Part shown: positions 41,206-52,658 of the stretch, in pieces | Layout of the letters: the number at the start of each line of letters is the position of its first letter | How positions within the stretch are numbered: position 1 is the stretch's first letter | Assembly (NCBI GenBank): GCA_948567375.1 | Contig: OX419758.1 | Coordinates: 3,725,001-3,789,000 of the forward strand | Reading direction: 5' to 3' | Origin: Lunularia cruciata | Taxonomy: Eukaryota; Streptophyta; Marchantiopsida; Lunulariales; Lunulariaceae | DNA: 64,000 bases | Position numbers and translations under genes: made by a program | Notes under the pieces: generated by a model | Told to the model about the DNA's origin: nothing | Database searches by the model: none | Seen by the model: only the letters and a program-made list of their open reading frames with translations

Positions 41206-42925
41206 CAATTTTGGAGACCTAAATGGATGAATTAGGCCTTGAAAATGTGCAGATGCCCCCCTCCCCAATCAAAGAAAGGCTAGCCTTTCACCCAAGCTTG
41301 TCTTAGTGAGAGATTTCCAATGGTACCTCACCCATGTGATCTTGAGATTCCTATCAAAAGATTCCCTAAAGATTCCCTCCAATCAAAATCTATTTGACCA
41401 GCCAGATAGGACAATGACCAACATATCACTCATCCAAGCAACTAATCTAAGGGTGAAACTTGCTGACACATCACCCATCCATGTATATAATCAAAGGGTG
41501 GAGCTTCCTTGGAGTGGATCCTCTTTGGCTATATAATAAAGAGAAGGTGCTCCTTTGGGGCATTGGAGTTTTGAGTGTGAAACTTGTGTTTTCTCTTCTT
41601 TGTCTCTCTACTATCCTCGGAATATTAGAATGGCATTAGAGCGAGTGTTTCAATCTAAGAGAGTGGATCACCTCTCTTGGAGGAACACGAGCTACTAAGA
41701 TTGAGTAAGTTTGGGGAAAAAACCGTAGAGTAATTGATAGGTTAGGAGTATTTTAAAGAGAGGATGGGATGGAAGCTACTAGAGGATAATTTCCTCCACC
41801 CCATTTTCCATTCTTGAATCCGTTTCACATTAAGGTCATGTACATCCAGCAAGAACAAGTGAGAGTATATCTCATTTACCATTTTGGAGTAGAGTTCATG
41901 GACATAATGATGACTTCACCAAACTCAATGATTTTGCATGTGGTGATTTTACAACAAAGAGTGAGATTTGACAATCTACATTTTTTTGTGATGGATCTGA
42001 ATGTCCCAAATCATCTCCCTTTCAACACTCAAGTAGAAATTTGTTATGTAGTTAGACCAAAAGTGATGTTTAAAGACTTTGTAGTCAAAATTTTTGGTGT
42101 GGAATATTATCAATGAGTGATAGCTTTTGAAGTCTCAATGGTAGTCCCGATAGTTTGTGCATACTCTCGAGTGATCATATTAACTCTCTATTGAAGTAAG
42201 AAGTAACAATTGAGCATTTGCAAGAATAATGGATCCGTAGTTGCAAGAGCTGATGCAAGGAATGCAAGGGATGTTGAACTAGTCTTGAGAGATCAAGATG
42301 ACCATGGAAGCATTAAAAACTCAAGTATAGACCTTCAGAAATGATCAAGCAATGTAGGAAGGAGAACTGTCTCAAAACCCAATACTTGTGATTGAAGTAC
42401 TTGGAGAGGCACCCATGCAAATGACATCAACCAATCAACATTGAAGCCACATTGTTACTACGGATGAAGAAGACCTACAACATCAAGCCTTACAAGGAGC
42501 AACGGTCTATGGGAGTAGTGGAGAACTGGATCTCAAGAATGAATCTATACTTCCGATTGTTCTCGACAAAGATCATTGAGCACAAAGATCATTGAGTTGT
42601 AGGTGTGTTTGCATGTAGTACTTGATTGACAAAGCCCTCACATGGTACGTGCTTAGGAACAATCTATGTTGGCAAAAAGAAGAGAGGTCATGTGGATGGC
42701 AATGCAAGAAGGACTACTAAAGAATTTCCAATTGGTGGATTTTGTGTAGATGGCCCGAATCCAACTATGGAAATTGAAACAAAAGAATAGCTTACAAGAG
42801 TACTAGAGGTATTCCTTGATCTATAAGCCGCAATAACCAACATGAGTACAATAGAGGCTCTAGAGAATTTCAAACAAGGATGGAAGGAGCGGATTCACCA
42901 AGAAGTCAAGGTACAAAATCCTTGT
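41206..42925 (+). mobile_element. Remnant of another LTR retrotransposon (LTR end, PBS, gag start)
   Basis: A TATATAATAAAG box lies near 41530. The probable LTR end is followed at 41631 by TGGCATTAGAGCGAG, close to the TGGTATCAGAGC primer-binding site. At 42229 an ATG opens a gag-like frame (LQELMQGMQGML, then MTMEALKTQ) with early stops. Further on, TACTTGATTGACAAAGCCCT (42619) reads YLIDKALTWY, a gag core motif. The frame is broken by stops, and the fragment ends at the old Gypsy LTR at 42926. Orientation is opposite to the Gypsy elements on its right. Confidence 0.55.
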
Positions 42926-43337
42926 TGTAAAAGACCGAGATTGAAGAGAGATATAGGAGAATGGAAGCTCATATTGGGACACTTGAATGAGAGAAAACTC
43001 CAAATGCTTAGCATCAGTTTCAGCTCATGTATTTATAGGGATCATACAAGTCTCTTGAGAAGCTTCTCAAGAAGCTTCCTTGAGCCGTTTTCTCGGAGTG
43101 CAAGCCAAGTTAATTGGGAAGCTTCTCAAGAAGCTTCCTTCTAGAAGTCTATTATTTGGCATGCAAGCTAAGCTAGTTGGAAGCTTCTAGAAGCTACCTA
43201 CTTGGAGTGTAAGTTAAGCTAGCCAAAAAGCTTCCTAAGAAGCTTCCTAGATGCTTCTAGAATATTCTAGGCTAATTTGTCTTATTTGCTACTTTGTTAG
43301 CCTTACTAACTTCATCGTTAAACTCCATATTGTTACA
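42926..43337 (-). repeat. 3' LTR of the old Gypsy copy
   Basis: On the plus strand it begins TGTAAAAGACCGAG and ends CCATATTGTTACA, about 412 bp, similar to the LTRs at 43964 and 49170. It carries six nGAAGCTTCn palindromes and the TTCTAGAATATTC triple module. Confidence 0.88.
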
Positions 43338-43963
43338 TATTCCCCCACCACTAGTTAGTGATGTCCTCATTGCCAGTGAAGCTTTGAACTCTTGGATGAC
43401 CAGTTGTGCATTTTGGAGATCAAAAAGAGGTTCCCATGTGGCATCATGAAGGGGATACCCTTTCCAAAGGACCTTGTACTTTGTATGTTGTTGACAACCT
43501 TGTTGAATATGGCGACGTGCAAGGATACAATCAACTTTGTACTCCTCATGATCATTAATAGGGACAGGAGGAGGAGGAGGTTGGACTCAAGACAAAAAGA
43601 AGATGGGTTGGAACAAAGGGTTTCAACTTGGAAATATGAAAGACAAGATGGATGCACACATGGCAAAGCAAGGCAAGTCAATAAGCAACAAGAGAGAAAT
43701 TTGGGTGACATCAAAGGGTCCTATCCAATTAGGGGTAAGTTTATGAACTTGGGTATCAAGTGGGTGAGGGAGGTTATTGGATGAGAGCATGACCTTATCA
43801 CCAACTTGAAAGTTGAGATCACAACAATGGTGATCCGCACATTGTTTTTGTCTATTTTGAGCAACAAGAAGATGAGATTAGGCTTGTTGGAGGGATTGGG
43901 AGATGGTGTTCAAGAAGGTGGAAGTATGAGGGACATGAGATGGAGGAGGAGCAAGAAGGGAAT

Positions 43964-44372
43964 TGTAAAAGACCGAAACCGAGGAGAGAAATAGGAGAAT
44001 GGAAGCTCACATTGGGACACTTGAATGAGGGAAAACTCCGAATGCCTAGCATGAGCTTCGGCCTTGGTATTTATAGGTAGCATACAAGACCCTTGAAGCT
44101 TCTCAAGAAGTTTCCTTGAGCCGCTTTCTTGGAGTGCAAGCCAAGTTAACTAGGAAGCTTCTCAAGAAGCTTCCTTCTAGAAGCCGCCTACTTGGCATGC
44201 AAGCTAAGCTAGTTAGAAGCTTCTAGAAGCTACCTGCTTAGGGCGCAAGTTAACTAGTTGGGAAGCTTCCTAAGAAGCTTCTTAGATGCTTCTAGAATAT
44301 TCTAGGCTATTTTGTCTTATTCTCTACTTCGTAAGCCCGACTAACTTTGTCACTAAACTCCATATTGTTACA
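43964..44372 (-). repeat. 3' LTR of the younger Gypsy element
   Basis: 409 bp; in element orientation it runs TGTAACAATATGG to TTTTACA. The internal side shows the polypurine tract GGCGGGGGAATA (about 44373-44384 on the minus strand). Confidence 0.95.
44068..44303 (-). promoter_or_regulatory. LTR promoter: TATA box with upstream heat-shock-element-like array
   Basis: The TATA box is TATAAATA on the minus strand (44068-44075). Upstream of it in element orientation, between about 44098 and 44303, lie seven perfect nGAAnnTTCn units, mostly GAAGCTTC. These include contiguous AGAAG-CTTCT-AGAAG (44215-44229) and CTTCT-AGAAT-ATTCT (44289-44303). Heat-shock factor trimers bind at least three contiguous inverted nGAAn pentamers, so both are perfect matches to the consensus. 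Whether a heat-shock factor really drives the LTR is inference. Confidence 0.65.
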
Positions 44373-44384
44373 TATTCCCCCGCC

Positions 44385-45989
44385 GCTAGTTGGTGACGTC
44401 CTCGTCGCCAGTGAAGCTTCGAATTCCTTGATGGCCATCTGTGCATTCTGGAGGTGAGAAAGAGGTTCCCATGTAGCATCATGAAGGGGATACCCTTTCC
44501 AAAGGACCTTGTACTCCGTATGTTGGTGACGGCCTCGTTGAATATGGCGACGCGCAAGGATACAATCAACTTCGTACTCCTCATGATCATTGATAGGGAC
44601 AGGAAGAGGGGGAGGTTGGACTCGAGAGGAAAAGGAAGAAGGGTTAGGAACAAAGGGTTTCAACTTGGAAATATGAAAGACAGGATGGATACGCATGTGA
44701 CAAGGTAAGGCAAGACGATAAGCAACATGAGAGATAATGTGGGTGATATCAAAGGGTCCTATCCAATTAGGAGCAAGTTTACGAACTTGGGTATCAAGTG
44801 GGAGAGGGAGGTTACTAGAGGATATCATGACTTTATCACCAACTTCAAAGGTGAGATCACGACGATGATGGTCTGCATATTGTTTTTGGCAATTCTGAGC
44901 AACAAGGAGGTGAGATTTGGCTTGTTGGAGAGATTGGGATATAGTGGTCAAGAATGTAGGAGTATGAGGAACCTGAGAGGGAGGGGGAGCAAGAAGAGAA
45001 TCTGGAACAAGCGGATCTTGGCCAAAATTGAGAAAGAAGGGAGAAAATCCAGTGCTTGCCTGTTTGGAATTGTTGTAGGCAAATTCTGCAGCTGCAAGAC
45101 ATTCATCCCAGTTGGTATGGTGGACATTGACAAAGGCCCGCAACATATCCTCCAATGTACGATTGGCGCGTTCGGTTTGTCCATCAGTTTGAGGATGATA
45201 GGCCATGGACAAAGCAAGCTTGGTGCCAAGTATCTGGAAGAGTGCTTGCCAAAACTTCCCGGTAAATCGAGGATCACGGTCGGAGATGAGTACACGTGGC
45301 ATCCCATGATGCTTGAAGACATTGTCGAAGTAGATTTGTGCTAAGGTTGGAGCATCCACGGTATCACAGGTGGGTGCCAAGTGGATTTGCTTACTAAGCT
45401 TATCCACAAACACCACAATTGCGGTGTGTCCTTGTTTTGTCTTTGGCAAGGATGTGATGAGATCCAAGCTCACATGCTCCCAACGAGCGGATGGAATGGC
45501 GAGTGGTTGAAGGAGTCCACTCGGCTTCTGGTTGCTGGCCTTGTTCCGTTGGCAACTCTCACATGATCGGACAAAGTCTCGAACATCTCGTGTCATGTTG
45601 GGCCACCACCATTGGCGTTGGAGGGTGCCCAAGGTCTTGTCCACTCCCATGTGACCAGCTATTGGTAAATCATGGGCTTCTTGAAGGCGCACAAGTCGAA
45701 GATCACCTTTGGTTGGAACATAGATTTGGTCTGCATGGAATAAAAGGCCTTCCTTGAAGGAGAAGGTGTTGTATTCCTTGTCGCGTGCTGTTAGACGACC
45801 GTGTACCATTTGGAAGAAGGGATCTTGCTGTAGGGCTAACCGAAACTCGTTATGAACCTTGGGATCAATTGAAACCGTCGTAATTGCTGCCGCGATGAGA
45901 GGAAGAGACTTCAAATCAGGTCGTCGTGATAGAGCATCAGGGATGACATGGAACCGACTTAGTTTGTACTCAAGTTTGATGTCGAACAA
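44385..45989 (-). pseudogene. Gypsy integrase with C-terminal chromodomain
   Basis: The frame is open from 45989 to a stop at 44307, slightly inside the LTR. It starts in the end of RNase H (IPDALSRRPDLKSL). The HHCC zinc domain follows (HDLPIAGHMGVDKTL ... CESCQRNK). The integrase core holds HVSLDLITSLPKTKQG, ISDRDPRFTGKFW and HPQTDGQTERANRTL. The chromodomain at the end has YEVDCILARRHIQ, YKVLWKGYPLHDATWEP. Chromodomains of this class steer insertion toward modified chromatin (family knowledge). This is the best preserved part of the element. Confidence 0.94.
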
Positions 45990-46181
45990 TTGGAGTTGCT
46001 CTTCCCATCGATGATGTCAACTCTTCATGTGCTCTAGGTGTAAGGTCTGCAACAATGGCTTGTGATCAGTTCGCATGATCACTTGTTTCCCTAAGAGATA
46101 ATGCCTCCATACCTTGGTGGCATATACCATTGCAAGTTGTTCCCGATCTCGAGCAGAGTAATTTCTTTCAGCTGTATTTAG
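45990..46181 (-). pseudogene. Gypsy RNase H (with stops)
   Basis: Connects reverse transcriptase and integrase in the same frame. The translation shows LNTAERNYSARDREQLAMVY, YLLGKQVIMRTDHKPLL and LQTLHLEHMKS, typical Gypsy RNase H. It carries in-frame stops directly after AFVSR and after LEHMKS. Confidence 0.85.
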
Positions 46182-47258
46182 TCAGCGAGACACAAAGGCA
46201 ATAGGATGTAGTCCATCTGGAAATTCTTGTTGCAACACAGCTCCAATTGCAAAGTTAGAAGCATCAAAATCAACCACACAAGGTAGTTGAGGATCATATG
46301 GTTGAAGAATGGGTCTTGAAGACACCATATGCTTTAACTTCTGGAATGCTTCTTCATGCTTGGTGGTCCATTGGAAGCTCAAGTTCTTTCCCAAGAGGTC
46401 AGTCAATGGTGCAGCCACGTGAGCATAATAGTGGATGAACCGTTGGTAAAAACTGGCCAATCCGTTGAACGCTCGTACTTCGGTAGCATCCTTCGGGGTA
46501 GGCCAATTCGTAATGGCCTTGATCTTCTCTTCTTCCATCTTGATCCCCTCTGATGAGATCTTATGACCCAAGAAGGTAACCTCCTTCTGCCAAAAAGCAC
46601 ACTTTGACTTCTTGCAGTAAAATTTCCACTGTCGTAGTCGTCTTAGGACTTCTCGCACATGATTCATGTGTTCTGCCTCTGTCTTACTATAGATTAAGAT
46701 ATCATCTAAGAATACTACCACAAACTGATCCAATAGCTCCTCCAACACCCAATGCATCTGATCCATGAAGACTGCTGGAGCATTAGTGAGTCCGAAAGGT
46801 AGAACTCTCCACTCAAAATGTCCATACCTTGTACGAAAGGCAGTCTTTTTCACGTCTTCTCCTTCAATAGGAATTTGCCAATAGCCGCTACGAAGATCTA
46901 GCTTGGAAAAGTATTGTGATCCACTTAATTGATCAAGCAAGTCATCGATCCGAGGCAAGAGATATGCATTCTTCACGGTTTGCTTATTGAGCCCATGGTA
47001 ATCAATACAGAAACAAAGTCCTCCATCCTTCTTTGGAACAAATAGTACCGGTGCTCCCCAAGGGGAGGTACTATGTCGTATGAAATCCTTCTCCAACAAC
47101 TCTGTAAGTGTTGTTCGCAACTCCTCCAACTCCTTTGGTGAGAGCCGATAGATTGGTCTACTCACTGGAGTACTCCCTGGCAATAACCTCGATCTTGAAG
47201 GGCATACCTCGATCAGAGGGTAATCCCTTTGGCAGATCATCCGGAAACACATCAGCAA
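46182..47258 (-). pseudogene. Gypsy reverse transcriptase
   Basis: Motifs in order: [73 protein letters not shown] and the catalytic [10 protein letters not shown]. The connection domain then has [38 protein letters not shown] and the start of RNase H ([17 protein letters not shown]). The N-terminal side overlaps the protease frame by about 100 bases in a different frame. Confidence 0.95.
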
Positions 47259-48132
47259 ACTCTTGAACTATCCGATCAACCGTCGCTTGAGGCGGCACTT
47301 GGCCCTCCTCAGATTGTTCTTGTGCAATCGGCTTGATCCACACCGCGAATACAGACTTATCTTCCTCCAAAGCTTGCTCTATGGCTGCTTCATTAACAAA
47401 CTTCCCTTCTAGGGACTCATCTCTCTTCCGAGCTTGCTCCATGGTTGCCTTCCTGGCAAACTTCCCATCTTGGGACTCATTTCCCTTCCAGATTTGCTCT
47501 ATGGCTACCTTCTCGACAAACTTCCCATCTTGGGACTGACTATTCTTAGGTGTCTTACTCAGAGGTGCCAGACAACCTAATCGGAAATTCCTACCTTGGT
47601 GTTGTACTTGAATTTGGTGTTGGGTCCAATCAAATTGAACCTTATGACATTCAAGCCAAGGTAGACCCAGAATGATATCATAGTGTAGAGGTGCCACTAC
47701 AAACCTCATACACTCCAAATACTCCTTCCCAATCTTGAAGGTAACAAGATGCAAGGTGCGGAATGCAGAACCCTTTCTACCATCCGCCATCATCAAACTA
47801 CTTCCAATCACTGGCTTGATAGGAATACCCAATTCCTTTGCTACTTGCATAGACATGCAATTCTCTGAACTTCCAGAATCAACCAAAATTCTACAACCCC
47901 AATTAGATATCATACCTTGCAAGTGAAGCAAACTTGCATAGGTTGAGCCTTCAATCCCATTGGAACTAATAAAGCTCCCAGTAGGTGGCTCAAAATCTCC
48001 TATTGGGATTCCTTGTTCCCTGATCATTCTGCTCCACAACCTCCACTTGGGCAACTTGTCGAGGTCGTCCATTCTTGAGTGGACATTCAGCAATGCGATG
48101 CCCCAACTGGCGACAACAAAAACAACCTCCAT
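47158..48132 (-). pseudogene. Gypsy aspartic protease region
   Basis: Contains the active-site ILVDSGSSENCMS near 47880-47920 (D-S-G) and DIILGLPWLECHKVQFDW, the flap and C-terminal elements of retropepsin-like proteases. A linker then has three short repeats of the form SQDGKFVEKVAIEQ (about 47370-47540). It is in a different frame from gag, so a frameshift is needed or a mutation has occurred. Confidence 0.9.
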
Positions 48133-48898
48133 TTTGTCGTAATCTTTCTCTATCTACTGTGCCAAGTGGTCTTCGTTGGATAGCATCAATCTCCATTGGT
48201 ACCGGTTCTTCCACTCGTGGTACTGGTGGGTTTTGTGTAGGTCGAGGTCGAGACCAAGTTGTTGCAACTAAGGAATCAAAACGCTCAGCCAATTGCATGG
48301 CTTGTTCTACATTCTGTGGCTCTCGCATGGTCACCTCCAATCTGGTTCGTGACTTCAATCCTCGCACAAATCGATCTAGAACTTCACCTTCTTGGATATA
48401 TGGAATTTGCATGATGATATTCTGAAATTGTGTGATGTAGCTTCTCACTGAGCCAATCTGCCTCAACTCTGCCAATTTATTTCGTGCAGCTCGGGTGGCA
48501 TTTATAGTCTTAAATCGACCAAGTATTGTATCCTTGAATTCTGCCCATGTAAAAATTGGTGTAACAATTTGTCGTTCAGCTCTTTCTACTCGGAATCGCC
48601 ACCAAAGTTTTGCCACTCCATCCAATTAGCTAGAAGCCAAGAGAATTTGTTTCCGCTTGTCTTGAAGATTGGTGGCTTCAAAGTAACGTTCACAGTCAAA
48701 CACAAAATTCTCCACTGTGCCTGGAAGATTCTTGCCTTCAAACACCTTGGGTTTCGGAAATCGAATGTGATCTTCTCCATCTCGAACTGGCGCTCTGTCT
48801 ATCTGTTCTCGTCGTTGCTGGTCTTGTTCATCCAACAATCGAGTAAGATGCTCGATTTGTTGTTGCATTGCAAGGATAACATCCGGTATTGCCGCCAT
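47990..48898 (-). pseudogene. Gypsy gag
   Basis: Starts MAAIPDVILAMQQQIEHLTR at 48898 with a coiled-coil-like N-terminus. The core has VFEGKNLPGTVENFVFDCER and then WWRFRVERAERQ, FTWAEFKDTILGRF. A CCHC zinc knuckle, CFCCRQLGHRIAEC, lies near 48085-48126. A TAA stop at 48628-48626 interrupts an otherwise continuous frame. It ends at 47990, overlapping protease by about 140 bases. Confidence 0.92.
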
Positions 48899-49152
48899 CG
48901 CTACTACTCTATTCCACTACCCGCAATTTATCTAGTTGATTAACACGTAGATACAACACGTCCACCGTTCTCCATAAGTTACAACTGGAAGTATCAAGGG
49001 TTCCTCTGACACGGTGATCATATGTAGAAAATCCTGCCCAAAGCGTGAGGTGATGAATTGTGTGAAACGATGCTTTGGTAATATCTGGACATGAAAGTCC
49101 CAATGGTTTGGCGGAAGTGGATTTGGTGGTCCATAAATTCCATCCATCCCAT

Positions 49153-49169
49153 TCCTGCTCTGATACCAA
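49153..49169 (-). other. Gypsy primer-binding site
   Basis: On the minus strand TTGGTATCAGAGCAGGA follows the 5' LTR directly. It matches the plant retrotransposon site complementary to the 3' end of initiator methionine tRNA. Confidence 0.9.
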
Positions 49170-49591
49170 TGTAAAAGACCGAAACCGAGGAGAGAAATAG
49201 GAGAATGAAGCTCACATTGGGACACTTGAATGAGGGAAAACTCCGAATGCCTAGCATGAGCTTCGGCCTTGGTATTTATAGGTAGCATACAAGACCCTTG
49301 AAGCTTCTCAAGAAGTTTCCTTGAGCCGCTTTCTTGGAGTGCAAGCCAAGTTAACTAGGAAGCTTCTCAAGAAGCTTCCTTCTAGAAGCCGCCTACTTGG
49401 CGTGCAAGCTAAGCTAGTTAGAAGCTTCTAGAAGCTTCCTTCTAGAAGCTACCTGCTTAGGGCGCAAGTTAACTAGTTGGGAAGATTCCTAAGAAGCTTC
49501 TTAGATGCTTCTAGAATATTCTAGGCTATTTTGTCTTATTCTCTACTTTGTAAGCCCGACTAACTTCGTCACTAAACTCCATATTGTTACA
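49170..49591 (-). repeat. 5' LTR of the younger Gypsy element
   Basis: 422 bp. It differs from its partner mainly by a 14-bp insertion, TTCCTTCTAGAAGC, which extends the pentamer array to AGAAG-CTTCT-AGAAG-CTTCC at 49420-49439. The older family LTR at 42926 lacks the insertion, so it is a gain here. Confidence 0.93.
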
Positions 49592-49866
49592 GGAATCTAG
49601 AACAAGTGGGTCTTGGCCAAAATCAAGATAGAATGGAGAGAATCCGGTGCTTGCCTGTTTAGAATTATTGTAGGCAAACTCCGTAATTGCAAGAATTCAT
49701 CCCAATTGGTATGGTGAATGTTGACAAAGGCACAAAGCATATCTTCCAAGGTGCAATTTGCAGGTTCAGTTTGTCCATTAGTTTGAGGATGATAGGCCAT
49801 GGACAAAGTAAGCTTGGTGTTGAGTATCTGGAAAAATGCTTGCCAAAACTTTCCAATGAAGCGGGG

Positions 49867-50292
49867 TGTAACAATATGGAGTTTAGCGACAAAGTCAATC
49901 AGGCTCACAAAGTAGCACATAAGACAAATTAGCCTAGAATATTCTGGAAGTATCTAGGAAGCTTCTTGGGAAGCTTCTTGGTTAGATTAGCTTGCACCTT
50001 AAGTAAGTAGCTTCTAGAAGGAAGCTTCTAGAAGCTTCCAACTAGCTTAGCTTGCACGCCAAGTAGGCGGCTTCTACAAGGAAGCTTCTTGAGAAGCTTC
50101 CTAGTTAACTTGGCTTGCACTCTATGAAAGCGGCTGGAGGAAGCTTCTTGAGAAGCTTCTCAAGGGCCTTGTAAGCTACCTATAAATACCAAAGCCAAAG
50201 CTCATGCTAGGCATTTGGAGTTTTCCCTCATTCAAGTGTCCCAATGTGAGTTTCCATTCTCCTATTTCTCTCCTCGGTTTTGGTCTTTTACA
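49867..50292 (+). mobile_element. Solo LTR of the same Gypsy family, opposite orientation
   Basis: Begins TGTAACAATATGG and ends GGTCTTTTACA, with the target duplication CGGGG on both sides (49862-49866 and 50293-50297). No internal sequence is present, so it most likely arose by recombination between two LTRs. Its pentamer array (repeated GGAAGCTTCTTGAGAAGC blocks) and its CTATAAATACC box (about 50182-50192) are conserved. Confidence 0.92.
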
Positions 50293-52658
50293 CGGGGATT
50301 ATTGTTGGAGATGAGTACATGTGGTATCTCATGATGCTTGAATACACTATTGAAGTAGATTTGAGGTTGGAGCATCCACAATATTAACCATTGGTGCCAA
50401 ATGGATTTGCTTACTAAGCTTATCCACAAACACCACAATTGCTGTGTGACCTTGCTTTGCTTTGGGTAAGGAGGTGATGAGATCTAAGCTCATATGTTCC
50501 CAATGAGTAGATGGAATGGGTAGTGGTTGAAGGAGTCCGCTTAGTTTTTGGTTACTGGCCTTGTTGCATTGGCAACTCTCACATGATTGGACAAACTCCT
50601 AAACATCTTGTGCCATGTTGGGCTACCACCATTAGCATTGGAGGGTATCCAAGGTCTTGTCCACGCCTGTGTGACTAGCAATTGGTATATCATGGACTCT
50701 TGAAGGCGCAAAAGTTGGAGATCACCTTTGGTTGGAACATAGATCCGGTCCTCATTGAATAGAAGGCCTTCCTTGAAGGAAAAGGTGTTGTACTCCTTAT
50801 TGCATGCTATAAGACGACCATGTACCATTTGGAAGAAGAGATCTTGTTGTAGAGTTGACCACAATTCATTTTGGACCTTGGAGTCAATTGACATCATCAT
50901 AATTGCCGCCGTGATGAGAGGAAGAGACTTCAAATCAGGTTGTTGTGATAAGGCATTAGGGATGACATGGAACCGCCCTGGTTTATACTCAAGTTTGATG
51001 TCAAACAATTGGAGTTGCTCCTCCCATCGATGATGTCTACTCTTCATGTGTTCCAAGTGTAAGGTCTGCAACAATGGTTTGTGATGAATTCGTATGATCA
51101 CTTGTTTCCTCAAGAGTTAATGCCTCCATACCTTGGTGACATATACCATTGCAAGTTGTTCTCAATCTCGAGCAAAGTAATTTCTTTCAATTGTATTTAG
51201 TCAGTGAGACATAAAGGCACTGAGATGTAGTCTATTTGGGAATTCTTGTTGCAACACGGCTCCAATTGCAAAGTTAGAAATATCAAATCAACCACACAAG
51301 GTAGCTGAGGATCATATGGTTGAAGAATGGGTCTTGAAGACACCATATGCTTCAACTTCAAGAATGCTTTTTTGTGCTTGGTGGTCCACTAAAAGCTTGA
51401 GTTCTTCTCCAAGAAGTAAGTCAATGGTGCAGCCATATGAGCATAATAATGGATGAACCGTTGGTAAAAATTGGCCAATCCATTAAATGCCCATACTTTT
51501 GTAGTATCCTTTGGAGTAGGCTAATTAATAATGGCCTTGATTTTCTCCTTTTCCATCTTGATCCCTCCGATGAGATCTTGTGACCCAAGAAGGTAACTTC
51601 CTTATGCTAAAAGACACACTTCAACTTCTTGCAATAAAATTTCCATTGTTGTTGTCATCTTAGGACTTCTTGCATGTGATTCATATGTTTTGCCTTTGTC
51701 TTGCTATAGATTAAAATATCGTCCAAGAACACCACCACATACCAATCCAATAGTCCATCCAACACCCGATGCATCTAATCCATAAAGACTATTGGAGCAT
51801 TAGTGAGCCCAAAAGGTAGAACTCTCCACTCAAAATGCCCATACCTTGTGCAAAAGGTAGTCTTTTGCACATCCTCCCTATCAATGAGGATTTGTCAATA
51901 GCCGTTGTAAAGATCCATTTTAGAAAAGGATTGTGCTCCACTCAATTGATCAAGCAAGTCATTGATCCAAGCAAGGGATATGCATTCTTCACTGTTTGCT
52001 TATTGAGCCCATGGTAATCAATACAAAAACAAAGTCTTCCATCCTTTTTTAGATCAAATAATATTAGTGCTCCCCAAGGAGAGGTATTATGTTGTATGAA
52101 GTCCTTTTCCAACAACTTCATAAGTGTTGTTTGTAACTCTTCCAACTCCTTTGGCGAGAGCCAATAAATTGGTCTACTCATTGGAGTACTCCCTAGCAAT
52201 AACTCAATCTTGGAGGGCATACCACAATCAGAGGGTAATCTTTCTGGCAGATCATCCGGAAACACGTCTACAAATTCTTGAACTATCTAATCAACCATTG
52301 CTTGATGAGGCTTTTGGCCCTCTTCAAATTGTCCTTGTGCAATTGGCTTGATCCATATTGCAAAAATAGACTTATCTTCCTGCAAAGTTTGCTCTATGAT
52401 TGCTTCACTAATAAACTTCCATCTAGGGATTCATCTCTCTTTAGAGCTTGCTCCATGGCTACCTTACTGGCAAACTTCCCATCTTGGGATTTATCTCACT
52501 TCAAGGCTTGCTTTATGGCTACCTTCTTGACAAACTTCCCATCCTTGGACTTACTATTCTTAGGTGTCTTACTTAGAAGTGCCAGACAACCTAATTAGAA
52601 ATTCTTACCTTGGTGTTGTACTTGAATTTGTCATTGGGTCAAATTGAACCTTATGACG

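Larger units (their letters stand above)
43964..49591 (-). mobile_element. Younger Gypsy chromovirus with heat-shock-element-like LTRs
   Basis: A 5.6-kb element flanked by LTRs 43964-44372 and 49170-49591 and by the 5-bp target duplication GGAAT (43959-43963, 49592-49596). The minus-strand order is gag, protease, reverse transcriptase, RNase H, integrase, chromodomain, which defines a Gypsy chromovirus. The LTRs differ by about five substitutions, a 1-bp deletion and a 14-bp insertion, so it is fairly young. It is inserted within an older copy of the same family. In-frame stops in gag (48626-48628) and around RNase H, plus frame changes between gag, protease and pol, make it probably non-autonomous. 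Confidence 0.95.

Noticed and set aside
44727..45344. A 205-codon plus-strand open frame
   Set aside because: It is the opposite-strand reading of the Gypsy integrase, which has all catalytic motifs on the minus strand.
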